A stretch of DNA of 39,073 nt from Nitrospira sp. GTDB taxonomy: Bacteria; Nitrospirota; Nitrospiria; Nitrospirales; Nitrospiraceae. This document shows positions 16,611 to 24,776 of the stretch, in pieces; within the stretch, counting starts at the first letter, position 1; each line of letters begins with the position of its first letter. Position numbers and translations under genes: made by a program. The stretch lies in NCBI GenBank assembly GCA_019636815.1, contig JAHBWT010000037.1:1-39073 (forward strand), in the 5' to 3' direction. The notes beneath the pieces were generated by a model, which saw only the letters and a program-made list of their open reading frames with translations, made no database searches and was not told the origin of the DNA.

Positions 16611-17564
16611 ATGTCCGGTCGAATGTGTCAACCGTCTCTCCTCTCGCACCGCCTGCCGAATAATCCTTTTCACTCGCTTGCTTTTTCCCTTGCCTTCGCC
16701 GTGATGTCTTCATTCGAGGCTCCGGCACTGGCTGACATCCGGGTCGTGAATGCACAGGGCGAACATCGAATGGGAGACCGAGATACTCGAGAAGACGCGA
16801 TCAGGCTCGCTTCCGAAGCCGCCAAACGAAACGCTCTCGAACAAGTCGCGGTCTATCTGGAAAGCGTCACCGTCGTGAATGATATGGATGTGACCAAGGA
16901 CGAAATCCGCACCTATACCGCCGGGCTGGTGCTTGTGCTTGATCAACGGATAACCACGACCCTCGATGGCGATGTCGTGGTCGTAAAAGTGGATCTCCTC
17001 GCGCAGATGGATACGGAAGAGGTGGCGCAGGCGATCGCGGCGCTCCGGGAAAACGAAGATGCCCGTGTGCAGCTGGCTGCGCTGAAACAAGAAAATGAGC
17101 AGTTGCAGGAGGAACTCAACGCGGTGAATCAAGAGCTGGGCAACGCGTCAACACCGGATCAAGTCCAGCAAGCGGCGCAAAAGCGGAAGGAAATCATCAA
17201 TCGCGTACAATCGAATGCCATGGTGTCACAGGCATGGACCAATTGGGTTCTCGTTTCGCCGTCTGGCGTTCCGCAGGCTCTGCTGAATAGTGCCAGTGGG
17301 CTTTCTCCGACCAATCCACATATCGCTATCGCGCGACAAGTCATCACCACTCGGCAACCTCCGGCACCCAGGCCACCGGGTCATCCTGGAACTACCAGAC
17401 CTCGAATGCCGAGCCATGAGCTCGTACCGCCTCCTGGTGCGCCCGGCGAGGTTCGGACACTGAATGAAATCATCCATCGGACCCCCCATGCACAGCCACA
17501 AAGCGCTCCTCAGCCTGCGGTCCAACCGAGGAGAGGCTATGGTGCCGGAGGAGAAAGACATTGA
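16611..17564 (+). CDS. Exported FlgT/LPP20-like protein with coiled coil
   Basis: This protein has about 317 residues. A long N-terminal segment with hydrophobic core (FHSLAFSLAFAVMSSFEAPALA) looks like a signal peptide cleaved near residue 42. Residues about 44-135 (VVNAQGEHRMGDRDTREDAI through the TYTAGLVLVLDQRI segment) resemble the N-terminal domain of flagellar protein FlgT and LPP20-type lipoproteins. Residues about 137-205 form a coiled coil (LKQENEQLQEELNAVNQEL). The last 65 residues are Pro/Arg/His-rich. A GTG at 16608 directly precedes the ATG at 16611; either could be used behind AAGGGTAGG. The next gene overlaps its stop. No flagellar genes are nearby, so the role is left as envelope-associated. 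Confidence 0.65.
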   Translation: MSGRMCQPSLLSHRLPNNPFHSLAFSLAFAVMSSFEAPALADIRVVNAQGEHRMGDRDTREDAIRLASEAAKRNALEQVAVYLESVTVVNDMDVTKDEIRTYTAGLVLVLDQRITTTLDGDVVVVKVDLLAQMDTEEVAQAIAALRENEDARVQLAALKQENEQLQEELNAVNQELGNASTPDQVQQAAQKRKEIINRVQSNAMVSQAWTNWVLVSPSGVPQALLNSASGLSPTNPHIAIARQVITTRQPPAPRPPGHPGTTRPRMPSHELVPPPGAPGEVRTLNEIIHRTPHAQPQSAPQPAVQPRRGYGAGGERH

Positions 17565-18016
17565 AGCGGGGGATGCGAATTCTCCTCGTTGCAGCCGTCT
17601 GGTTCGTGGAAGGATCAGCCATCACCACAGCGCAAGCAGCTCAAACCCTTCATGACGGGTATTCCCCGGATCAATTTTTGGTGGGTAGGGGACAGGGCGA
17701 CCTCGCAAAAGGCAAGGTGGTTTGCCAGCGGGTATCGGAGCTGTCGGCTCGAACGGATTTAGCCAAGCAGATCCGCGTCCTCGTGAAGGAACACATGATC
17801 GATCGTGTCCGCGAACGAAGCGGCCGAGAAACCGAACAGGATATCGAACTGACGCGTGAGGAAATCGTCCAGGAATATTTGCACGATGTGAAGATCGTCG
17901 ACCGCCGGATCGATGAAGAAAATAAGACTTGTTCAGCGACAGCGATCATGCCCAAGAATCGTGTTCACTTGAAACCGGCTACCGATCAAGAATCTACCCC
18001 GGTTCGCCTTCCCTGA
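17561..18016 (+). CDS. Small exported LPP20-like protein
   Basis: This 151-residue protein starts with TTG at 17561, overlapping the preceding stop (TTGA). GGAGGAG seven bases upstream supports this start; an ATG at 17573 is the alternative. A signal peptide (MRILLVAAVWFVEGSAITTAQA) is followed by a domain with the pattern of LPP20-like proteins: FLVGRGQGDLAKGKVVCQRV, then SARTDLAKQIRVLVKEHMID. There are two Cys residues (CQRV and KTCSAT) that could pair. It pairs with the upstream FlgT-like gene as a two-gene unit and carries a related alpha-beta arrangement. It is probably periplasmic. Function unknown. Confidence 0.65.
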   Translation: MKRGMRILLVAAVWFVEGSAITTAQAAQTLHDGYSPDQFLVGRGQGDLAKGKVVCQRVSELSARTDLAKQIRVLVKEHMIDRVRERSGRETEQDIELTREEIVQEYLHDVKIVDRRIDEENKTCSATAIMPKNRVHLKPATDQESTPVRLP

Positions 18017-18069
18017 TCATTTCCGTGCCATGTTGCAGCATCCAACTCATATCGGATATGTAATCCTTC

Positions 18070-19338
18070 ATGCCGGTCGAGAATAATTTCCAGCACGATG
18101 AGCTGTCACGAAAGAATCCCGGTGAACGGTTACGTGTCGCCGACTTGGTAGATGTTGTGCCGCTGGAATCACCGGTCTGGGTGGAGAGCATGGCCAAGTG
18201 TGGGGTGAGTCTCTCTCGGGCCGGTGTGGCAAGTGTCGTCTTTTTCCATGGTTCGATTCACGGGACCGATGTTTTTGGGATGCAACGCTTGGATGAGGCG
18301 GGAGGGCTCAAACGAGGGTACTCGCGAGGCGTGTCGGGTGTTGATGCATTGCTTGCCGCCATGCGAGAAGAAACCAACGGGATTCCATTGCTGCCAGGAG
18401 GATTGAAGCCGCCGCTCCTGGACGATGACGCGACAAAAAATCTTCTGGACGAACAAATCGGTGATGCGGGCAATTTCACCGAGACCGACGCTCAGTTGTT
18501 CAGGAAGGCCGTCAACAGTAATCTGGCGCAGCCGATCCCTTGCGTCAGGCTGCTCTGGTCATCGGAGCACCACCATCTTGGGCGGGCACTCGCAGCCGTT
18601 TCGCTGCTCGATAAACTGCATAAACTCTGTAGAAGTCGGGACTTGGGAAAAGGGCACCGAATTCTTGTTCAAGCACATGGGCAAGCTGGGTTGGTCCTGG
18701 CGCTGGTATCAAATCTACTCTGTCCAAGCCCCATCACCGGTCGACCAAGATTTCTCGGAATTCTGACCGACTATGCCGACCAGACAAATCAGCCTGAACT
18801 TGCCGCCACGATCAAACTGATCGAGCCGCTGCTCGCGACAGGGATACTCCTCAACGGAACCGCCCTTGATATCGTGACCTATGGCACGCCGGTTCGTTAT
18901 GGGTGGGACCCTTCCGGGATCGGAAACCTGCTCCACGTCGTGAATCACCGCAGCTTGCGGACCGATGGTAAAAGCTGGTTGGCAAAGATGGAGCTGCCTC
19001 AGATTACGATGGAGATGCCGATCGCTTGGGGCGGAGACTATGTGCAAGAACTGGCAGTTGCCGGCAGCGATGCCGTCCCTCGAACAGAGTCAGCCAGGGC
19101 CGCGAACAAACAGGTGTGGGAGATGGTCGAGCCGTACGATGGATTCGAACGTTGGCTGGAATGTGCCAGACGCGCCGTACGTTTCCCCAGTGAGGGTCGT
19201 TGTCTTCTCGTCGATTACAAAGACAGTACCGGCTCGACCAATCCTCGCGACCATTACTATGGCCACGCGGTCTATACCAGACGGCATGCCCTCTTGTTCA
19301 ACACCGCGCAGATCGTTCGCGCCTTCTACGAACCCTAA
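18070..19338 (+). CDS. Alpha/beta-hydrolase-like protein, nucleophile replaced
   Basis: This is a 422-residue cytoplasmic protein. VASVVFFHGSIHGTDVFG (about 53-70) resembles the HG-oxyanion strand of lipase-like alpha/beta hydrolases, and GHRILVQAHGQAGLVLALVS (195-214) occupies the place of the nucleophile elbow, but reads AHGQAG rather than GxSxG. A His near the C-terminus (HYYGHAVY) could be the remaining triad member. The middle contains LHVVNHRSLRTDGKSW. A poor ribosome-binding site precedes the ATG at 18070. The gene stands alone between the LPP20-like pair and the decayed mobile zone. It may be a pseudo-hydrolase or a family with a non-Ser mechanism; I cannot name the family. Confidence 0.55.
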   Translation: MPVENNFQHDELSRKNPGERLRVADLVDVVPLESPVWVESMAKCGVSLSRAGVASVVFFHGSIHGTDVFGMQRLDEAGGLKRGYSRGVSGVDALLAAMREETNGIPLLPGGLKPPLLDDDATKNLLDEQIGDAGNFTETDAQLFRKAVNSNLAQPIPCVRLLWSSEHHHLGRALAAVSLLDKLHKLCRSRDLGKGHRILVQAHGQAGLVLALVSNLLCPSPITGRPRFLGILTDYADQTNQPELAATIKLIEPLLATGILLNGTALDIVTYGTPVRYGWDPSGIGNLLHVVNHRSLRTDGKSWLAKMELPQITMEMPIAWGGDYVQELAVAGSDAVPRTESARAANKQVWEMVEPYDGFERWLECARRAVRFPSEGRCLLVDYKDSTGSTNPRDHYYGHAVYTRRHALLFNTAQIVRAFYEP

Positions 19339-19937
19339 ACAGGATGTCGAAAGAGTCCTTCGGTTTCGTTCTCGCATCGCGCAGAAGCTCAACATACCGA
19401 AGTCGAAGGTAAGATACCTCTCCGCTCGCATGTGATCGAAACGAGCGGTTCAAGCGAGGGTTGGTTATGTGAGGTGCGGTGACTCACTGATAACCGACGA
19501 ACTGGCGTACCCATTAGGGATACGTATGCTCGGTCCGGAGACTCTAGTACTTCACGCGGATGGCGTCACGGATCTGGTCGAAGGGGGTGTCTGAGGGCTG
19601 GCCTCCTGAGGTGGATAACTCTTAGACACGTGTTTCTTGGACTGCGACGAACGGATTGACGTAGCAGGGAGTTCTCCCTGTTGGTAGGGCCGGGGTTGTG
19701 GAAGCGCTGCGGCATAAGGCTAGAGAATGAAGCTACGAAGAAGAAAATCGACTGCTCAGTTTCGATGCAAAGCTTACTTTTATCGATCAGGTGGAGACCT
19801 TTGACGTGATTTCGGTCTGCGTGCATCCGAGGAGGATATCTCCTTGGTGAGGCACCTTTTGCCAGAAACGGTTTCGCTGTGGCGTATATGTCGCAAGCCC
19901 GGATCGTACCTGCTCAATGCCGAAGACATCGTGTGAT
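19339..19937. other. Gap with degenerate sequence upstream of the attC site
   Basis: These 600 bases contain no intact gene. On the minus strand, the segment ending at about 19548 encodes a 24-residue C-terminus-like peptide (GGQPSDTPFDQIRDAIRVKY, then stop) cut off upstream by a stop codon, which suggests a gene fragment. A short hairpin (GGGAGTTCTCCC at about 19666-19677) is present. Because an attC site follows, part of this stretch could be the decayed previous cassette. Confidence 0.4.
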
Positions 19938-20071
19938 GCCTAACAAACAAATGCAGTTGACAAGCGGGAGCTCGACTCGATCAACGGCAGTGATGCCTGG
20001 CGCTATCGCTGGACGTTCCGCTCCGCGGTGTGCGGCGCTCCCGCTCGCAACTGATTTGTAAACCGTTAGAT
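19938..20071 (+). repeat. Integron attC recombination site
   Basis: The site starts with an R''-like box GCCTAAC (19938-19944) and ends with an R'-like box GTTAGAT (20065-20071). The arms 19947-19971 and 20037-20059 pair as a long imperfect stem (ACAAAT-CAGTTG with CAACTGATTTGT, and AGCGGGAGC with GCTCCCGCT). One unpaired G at 19953 is the kind of extrahelical base that orients attC sites. At about 134 bases it falls within the known size range. The following DNA (GTTAGATGC, then a ribosome-binding site and ATG) has the layout of a gene cassette. No integron integrase is in the window. Confidence 0.8.
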
Positions 20072-20086
20072 GCTACTGGAGAGGTA

Positions 20087-20479
20087 ATGGCGCTGATAGC
20101 AAAGGCATTGGCAATCTGGCTTACTATTCTGGGCCTGGCTGTTGCCAACGGCGTGCTTCGTGAACAATTGCTCATCCCACAGCTTGGCAAAACGCCAGGC
20201 CTAGTTTTGAGCGGTCTGTTGCTGTCCGTGGTCATCCTGGTGGTTACGTTCTTTACGCTCCCCTGGCTGCGTCTGAACCAGCTATCGCAAGCCATCGGCG
20301 TTGGCTTGGGGTGGATTGTACTCACGCTCGCTTTTGAGTTCTCATTCGACCGGTTTCAAGGCAAGTCGTGGCCATCCATACTTGAGGCGTACACTTTCAA
20401 GGACGGGAACATTTGGCCAGTGGTTCTGCTGGTCACGGCAGCTGCGCCCTACGTCGCAGCTAGGCTCAGGGGTTTGTAG
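20087..20479 (+). CDS. Integron-cassette small membrane protein
   Basis: This 130-residue protein has about four hydrophobic helices: residues about 5-25, 37-59, 67-86 and 108-126. The loops carry FSFDRFQGKSWPSILEAYTF. The start at 20087 is preceded by GGAGAGG and lies 15 bases after the attC R' box; the longer frame from 20030 would run through the attC stem and is rejected. A second attC-like box begins 13 bases after the stop. Such cassettes usually have no promoter of their own. It is likely an inner-membrane protein of unknown function, and the family is not recognised. Confidence 0.75.
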   Translation: MALIAKALAIWLTILGLAVANGVLREQLLIPQLGKTPGLVLSGLLLSVVILVVTFFTLPWLRLNQLSQAIGVGLGWIVLTLAFEFSFDRFQGKSWPSILEAYTFKDGNIWPVVLLVTAAAPYVAARLRGL

Positions 20480-20492
20480 CGATGGCGGTAGC

Positions 20493-20545
20493 GCCTAACA
20501 ATGCGTTCAAGCCGACACCGCTGAGCTTGAATGTTCGGACAATGA
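20493..20545 (+). repeat. Partial second attC site
   Basis: GCCTAAC (20493-20499), followed by AATGCGTTCAAGCCGACACC, is the typical left half of an attC site. A short inverted copy of TTCAAGC appears as GCTTGAA soon after. The full right half, ending in a GTTRRRY box, is not found, so the site is truncated or degenerate. It marks the downstream end of the membrane-protein cassette. Confidence 0.6.
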
Positions 20546-20656
20546 AACTAAAACCCTAAAAGTGTCGAATCAGGATGAATTTGGCCTATTTCTGGATTGA
20601 CGGAACGTTATCTTGAAGTTGTACTCATGGTATAAACCGAGGTGCCTATGTCGTAT

Positions 20657-20898
20657 ATGAAAACCGCCATTTTCATCGATGAAAACCTCTTCAAGAAAGC
20701 TGAGAAGCTGTCCATCAAACTCCATATATCTCGCGGAGCCAACTCTTCGCTCAAGCCCTGGAATACCTGATCGAAAAAAGCGAGACCTTGGAAATCATTC
20801 AAAAGTTGAATGCAATCTATGGTCAAGAGAATGATGAAGGCAAGGCTGTGACCAAGACCGGCAAGAGAAGAATGAAAGGGATAGTCGAAAGGTGGTGA
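20657..20898 (+). pseudogene. MazE/RHH-like antitoxin, frameshifted
   Basis: The first frame gives MKTAIFIDENLFKKAEKLS and KLHISR, the ribbon-helix-helix-type start of a MazE-like antitoxin. The rest (QLFAQALEYLIEKSETLEII, on to GKRRMKGIVERW and the TGA at 20896-20898) lies in a different frame. A two-base insertion near 20735-20738 (CGCGGAGCCAA where CGCAGCCAA is expected) explains the break. An ATG at 20648 could extend the start by three codons. The rebuilt protein would be about 80 residues. It overlaps a toxin remnant by four bases, as in active toxin-antitoxin operons. Confidence 0.7.
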
Positions 20899-20942
20899 TT
20901 AGCCAAGGGGATGTCTAGTGGCTCGACCTTGAAGAACCATGG
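20895..20942 (+). pseudogene. MazF-like toxin remnant
   Basis: The frame begins with GTG at 20895, overlapping the antitoxin stop, and reads VISQGDV-stop-WLDLEEPW. This matches the usual start of MazF-type mRNA interferases (GDVWWLDLEEPWG). An in-frame TAG at 20916-20918 replaces one Trp codon, and similarity vanishes after residue 16. Only the first fraction of the toxin survives, so the module is dead. Confidence 0.6.
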
Positions 20943-21069
20943 ACCTTCCATCCTCCCTTTCCCGGGTGGTACTTTGGGGGGCAATTCTAAGCGAGGGGTT
21001 CTGAGGAGCAACCCTACGTGTCTTCTGCATTATGGGAGGCGGTCATCGCTTCATTGCTGCTGCAAGCCG

Positions 21070-23433
21070 TCACGGCATCACTGCCGCCGGCAGACGGTCC
21101 GGATTGAAAGCCGCTGGCAGCACCTCTTCGATGCGTTCAGCCAAGATGAAGGTCAGTTCGTCCCGTACTTCTTGCGGGACATCCTTGAGGTCTTTCTCAT
21201 TGGCCTTCGGCAGGATGATTCGTGTGATTCCTGCGCGATGGGCCGCCAGCACTTTTTCCTTGACGCCGCCCACCGGCAACACGAGTCCGCTGAGGCTGAT
21301 TTCACCCGTCATGGCCGTATCGCTTCGCACGGCTTTGCCCTCATACACAGACGCCAAAGCGGTAGCCATGGTAATTCCTGCCGAAGGACCATCCTTCGGA
21401 ATGGCTCCTGAAGGTATGTGAATATGGATGCCATTCCGTTTAAAACGCGAGATGTCCAAACCCATGCTCTCAGCATGCGACCAGAGATAGCTCCTTGCCG
21501 CGCGCGCAGACTCTTGCATGACATCACCCAGTTGCCCCGTGAGCGTCAGCTCGTGGCTGCCGGGGAGCAGGGTGGTTTCAATATAGAGCACATCTCCACC
21601 GGTCGGAGTCCAAGCGAGACCAGTTGCGACCCCGGGAGGCAGATTTTTTCGCGCCTCCTCCGGCATAAACCGTTCGGAACCTAACCATTCAGCGAGGATA
21701 CCGGTCTGAATGGTGACAGGTTGTCGTGCCTGGTCTTCCGGGAGATCGGCGAACGTCAATGCAACTTTTCGGGTCAACCGCCCGAGCATCTGCTCGAGCT
21801 GACGCACGCCGGCTTCCCGGGTATAGCGCGAAATGACGAGATTTAAGACTTCGTCCGTGAGGATAGCCTCGCTATCCTCGATGCCTGCCTCCTTGAGCCG
21901 TCTTGGCCACAGGTAGCGACGGGCAATTTCGGCCTTCTCTCGCTCACTGTAGCCTTGAAGGCGGATGACTTCCATTCGGTCCAACAAAGGTTGGCTGATC
22001 GTGTCGAGAGTGTTGGCCGTGGTGATGAAAAAGACTTTCGACAAATCGAACGGGAGATCCACGTAATGGTCGCGAAACGTGTGGTTCTGCGCGGGATCAA
22101 GAATCTCCAGCAGCGCTGCTGCCGGGTCTCCGCGAAAATCGCGCCCCATCTTGTCGACTTCGTCCAGCATCAAGACCGGGTTGTTGACGCCAGCTCGTCG
22201 GATCGCTTGAATGATGCGGCCCGGCAATGAGCCAACATAGGTGCGACGATGGCCTCGCAGTTCAGCCTCGTCATGGACCCCACCTAAGCTGAAACGTTCA
22301 AAGGTGCGGCCCATCGCCCTGGCAATCGACTGTCCCAAGCTTGTTTTGCCGACGCCGGGAGGGCCGACCAGACACAGAATCGGGGATTTTGCCGTCGGGT
22401 TCAGCTTCAAGACGGCCAAGTGCTCAACGATCCGCTCCTTTACTTCTTTGATACCGTAATGATCCTCTTCCAGCACCTGACGAACGGTGAAGAGATCGAG
22501 ATGCTCTTCCGAGGCTTTCTTCCAAGGGAGTTCGAGAACCAGCTCAAGGTACGTGCGAAGGACCTGATGGTCCGGTGATGTCGGCGGTACCTTGCCCAAC
22601 CTGGCGACTTCGCGCTCCACCTCTTTGCGAATATGATCGGGCAAGTCGGCGTCGGTGATCTGCTTCTTCAGGCGCGCCACCTCGTTCTCGTCGTCCTCGC
22701 CTTCGCCCAACTCTTGCTGAATGGCTTTCAGCTGTTCGCGCAAGATGTACTCTCGTTGGCTCTTGCCGATCTTTGTCTGCGCATCTTTCGCGATTTTGTC
22801 CCGCAGTTGGAGTATTTGGAGTTCTTTCGAAAGCGCGGCGTAGAGACTGCGCAACAGGTCGAGCGTTGAGGTACATTCAAGCAGGCGCTGTTCCTCGACG
22901 ACGTTCAGATTCACCAAAGAGGCAATGCGATAGGCCAGGGAAAGAGAATCGTCCTCATTACTCAGTACTGCGCTGACTTCCTGGACACCCGGCGCTTGGA
23001 TGAGTCGGGGAAGGTCGGACAGCAGCTCCTGAATGGCCCGATGCAGGGCTTGGACCTCTGGTCCGTTGTCGGAAGGACGTTCGAGCGTCCGAACACGAAC
23101 CGTGGAATAGGGGGTGGACTGTTCTTCTTTCAGGAGCACGGCGCGGTCCAATCCTTGGACAAGGGCATGAATCGTTCCTTCCGACGACTGGCCCAGTTGC
23201 TTGATAATTGCCTTCGTGCCGATAGAATAAAGGTCCGATAAACCAGGCTCCTCGGTTTGAGGATCTCGCTGAGCCACAACGACGATCATCTTTTCTTCCG
23301 TCTTCATGGCCGCGTTGACGGCGGCAATCGACCGTTCGCGTCCGATCGTCAACGGCATCATCACGCCGGGAAACAGCACCGTACGTTTGACAGGTAATAT
23401 CGGCAATGTCGATAAGACGTTATTATTTTCCAT
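21070..23433 (-). CDS. lon: Lon ATP-dependent protease
   Basis: Lon is a cytoplasmic AAA+ serine protease that degrades misfolded and regulatory proteins. This copy has 787 residues from the ATG at 23433, preceded by AAGGA; a longer frame from 23502 is not supported. The LON substrate-binding domain covers about 8-205, followed by a coiled coil. The AAA+ module has Walker A GPPGVGKT (357-364) and Walker B LMLDEVDK (421-428). The C-terminal protease domain has the Ser-Lys dyad S684 (PKDGPSAG) and K727 (GGVKEKVLA). All key residues are present and the length is typical. It faces away from the NUDIX gene and lies next to the dead MazEF remnant. Confidence 0.96.
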   Translation of the reverse strand: MENNNVLSTLPILPVKRTVLFPGVMMPLTIGRERSIAAVNAAMKTEEKMIVVVAQRDPQTEEPGLSDLYSIGTKAIIKQLGQSSEGTIHALVQGLDRAVLLKEEQSTPYSTVRVRTLERPSDNGPEVQALHRAIQELLSDLPRLIQAPGVQEVSAVLSNEDDSLSLAYRIASLVNLNVVEEQRLLECTSTLDLLRSLYAALSKELQILQLRDKIAKDAQTKIGKSQREYILREQLKAIQQELGEGEDDENEVARLKKQITDADLPDHIRKEVEREVARLGKVPPTSPDHQVLRTYLELVLELPWKKASEEHLDLFTVRQVLEEDHYGIKEVKERIVEHLAVLKLNPTAKSPILCLVGPPGVGKTSLGQSIARAMGRTFERFSLGGVHDEAELRGHRRTYVGSLPGRIIQAIRRAGVNNPVLMLDEVDKMGRDFRGDPAAALLEILDPAQNHTFRDHYVDLPFDLSKVFFITTANTLDTISQPLLDRMEVIRLQGYSEREKAEIARRYLWPRRLKEAGIEDSEAILTDEVLNLVISRYTREAGVRQLEQMLGRLTRKVALTFADLPEDQARQPVTIQTGILAEWLGSERFMPEEARKNLPPGVATGLAWTPTGGDVLYIETTLLPGSHELTLTGQLGDVMQESARAARSYLWSHAESMGLDISRFKRNGIHIHIPSGAIPKDGPSAGITMATALASVYEGKAVRSDTAMTGEISLSGLVLPVGGVKEKVLAAHRAGITRIILPKANEKDLKDVPQEVRDELTFILAERIEEVLPAAFNPDRLPAAVMP

Positions 23434-23463
23434 CGCGACCCATCCTTGTTGAGAGTTCACAAC

Positions 23464-23469
23464 ATTATA
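23464..23469 (-). promoter_or_regulatory. Extended -10 promoter for lon
   Basis: Read on the minus strand, this is a perfect TATAAT preceded by TGT, giving the extended -10 motif TGnTATAAT. The hexamer 17 bases upstream (TGCGAG) is a poor -35, which fits an extended -10 promoter. Transcription would start near 23457, about 24 bases before the ATG. No CIRCE element is seen. Confidence 0.55.
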
Positions 23470-23635
23470 ACAGTCTGATAGGTTTTCTCGCACGGAAGTC
23501 AAGGGATGGGGTCAGGCCGGGGGTGGAGGCTTACGTGCAAAGCACGGGCGTTTATGCTATCCATGCGCGGTACCTTTGGCGGTTCTTCCTTCGTGCCACG
23601 CTTCTTCAGGCAAACGATTCGGGATGCAGGTTCCC

Positions 23636-24178
23636 ATGAACTTCTGTAGCCATTGTGGCGCCTCTGTCACGCAGAAGATTCCTCTTGGCGACAATCTGCC
23701 TCGACATGTCTGCGATCAATGCGACCGGATTCACTATCATAATCCAAAAATCGTCGCAGGCTGTATCCCGGAATGGGAAAACCAAATACTTCTCTGCCGT
23801 CGGGCGATTGAGCCTCGTTTTGGGCTCTGGACCTTTCCCGCAGGGTTCATGGAGCTTGGCGAAAGTACGGAGCATGCGGCGATTCGTGAGACCCAGGAAG
23901 AAGCCCGTGCCGACGTGACGATTACGGGGCTATATGCGGTGCTGAGTCTTCCCAAGATCGGCCAAGTCTACTTGGTGTTTCGTGGCCGAATGAAGATGCC
24001 GGAGTTTCAGGCGGGGCCAGAAAGCTTGGAGGTGAGACTGTTCCCCCTTTCAGGGATTCCCTGGGAGACGATGGCCTTTCCAGTCGTCAGCGAAGCCCTC
24101 AGGCGCTATGTCGTTGATGCCAAGAATGGCGACTTTTCTGTTCACCTCGCCAGCCTTCCGGACGAGCCGGCATTCTAA
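23636..24178 (+). CDS. Zinc-ribbon NUDIX hydrolase
   Basis: This 180-residue protein begins with an N-terminal zinc ribbon (C4-x2-C7 and C26-x2-C29), then a NUDIX domain. The NUDIX box is G70-x5-E-x7-RE-T-QEE (GFMELGESTEHAAIRETQEE, 70-89), complete for Mg-dependent diphosphate hydrolysis. The layout is that of NADH-pyrophosphatase-like (NudC-related) proteins, but it is shorter, so the substrate could be NADH, ADP-ribose or another nucleoside diphosphate. The start at 23636 is chosen because the family begins NFCSHCG; an in-frame ATG at 23624 is possible. It stands alone, divergent from lon. Confidence 0.85.
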   Translation: MNFCSHCGASVTQKIPLGDNLPRHVCDQCDRIHYHNPKIVAGCIPEWENQILLCRRAIEPRFGLWTFPAGFMELGESTEHAAIRETQEEARADVTITGLYAVLSLPKIGQVYLVFRGRMKMPEFQAGPESLEVRLFPLSGIPWETMAFPVVSEALRRYVVDAKNGDFSVHLASLPDEPAF

Positions 24179-24260
24179 GTGAAATCTCCAGAGGGGGCGT
24201 TCTCCGGCAAATCAGCGACTAGACTCCTTTCTGAGAGAGCGGAAGGATTTCGGAGGTGGC

Positions 24261-24620
24261 TTACGTCTTGGGAAGCTCTTCTTTCGGAAGGATGACGGCT
24301 TGACCGGCCGTCACGGAAAGCTGTTCGACCACCCGTTTCAGTCGTTCTTGCTCGGCAGGCGCCATCGATGAAAACTCGACACCAATACCGTGAGAACCCG
24401 TCCATCGGACGGTCGCTTTGTTGATATGGATCGGTGTTGCCTCACCGGACAAGTCAAGAAGCAGTTCCAGCTGCATGCCGGTGAACGGTTTGATGACACT
24501 CTCCAGCCGACAACCTTTCAGCGAGAGGTCTTTCACCGAGGCATTGTATCGAAGCTTGTCCCTTTGAACCAACGTGCTTGATATGGCAACCGGATAGCGA
24601 GGGAATTTCCGAACAACCAT
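24261..24620 (-). CDS. PilZ domain protein
   Basis: This 119-residue single-domain protein carries both c-di-GMP-binding signatures: RKFPR (R4xxxR8) near the N-terminus and DLSLKG (D31xSxxG36). It is likely a cytoplasmic receptor for cyclic di-GMP controlling motility, attachment or exopolysaccharide. The ATG at 24620 follows ATGAGGACATAAGC, a reasonable Shine-Dalgarno. The gene is single. A small inverted repeat (ATTCAGTCTGAAT, about 24676-24688) sits upstream and could be an operator. Confidence 0.8.
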   Translation of the reverse strand: MVVRKFPRYPVAISSTLVQRDKLRYNASVKDLSLKGCRLESVIKPFTGMQLELLLDLSGEATPIHINKATVRWTGSHGIGVEFSSMAPAEQERLKRVVEQLSVTAGQAVILPKEELPKT

Positions 24621-24776
24621 GCTTATGTCCTCATCTCTCCGTCGCCGGTCGCTCGGCGGCCTGCGAACATATCAGAATTCAGTCTGAATGAATGGATGTT
24701 GTCCCTATAGCATTCTACTGAGCAGACTATTTGCCTGAACTCATCTTGTCAATGAAAAGCTGGATACCAACGGCCG

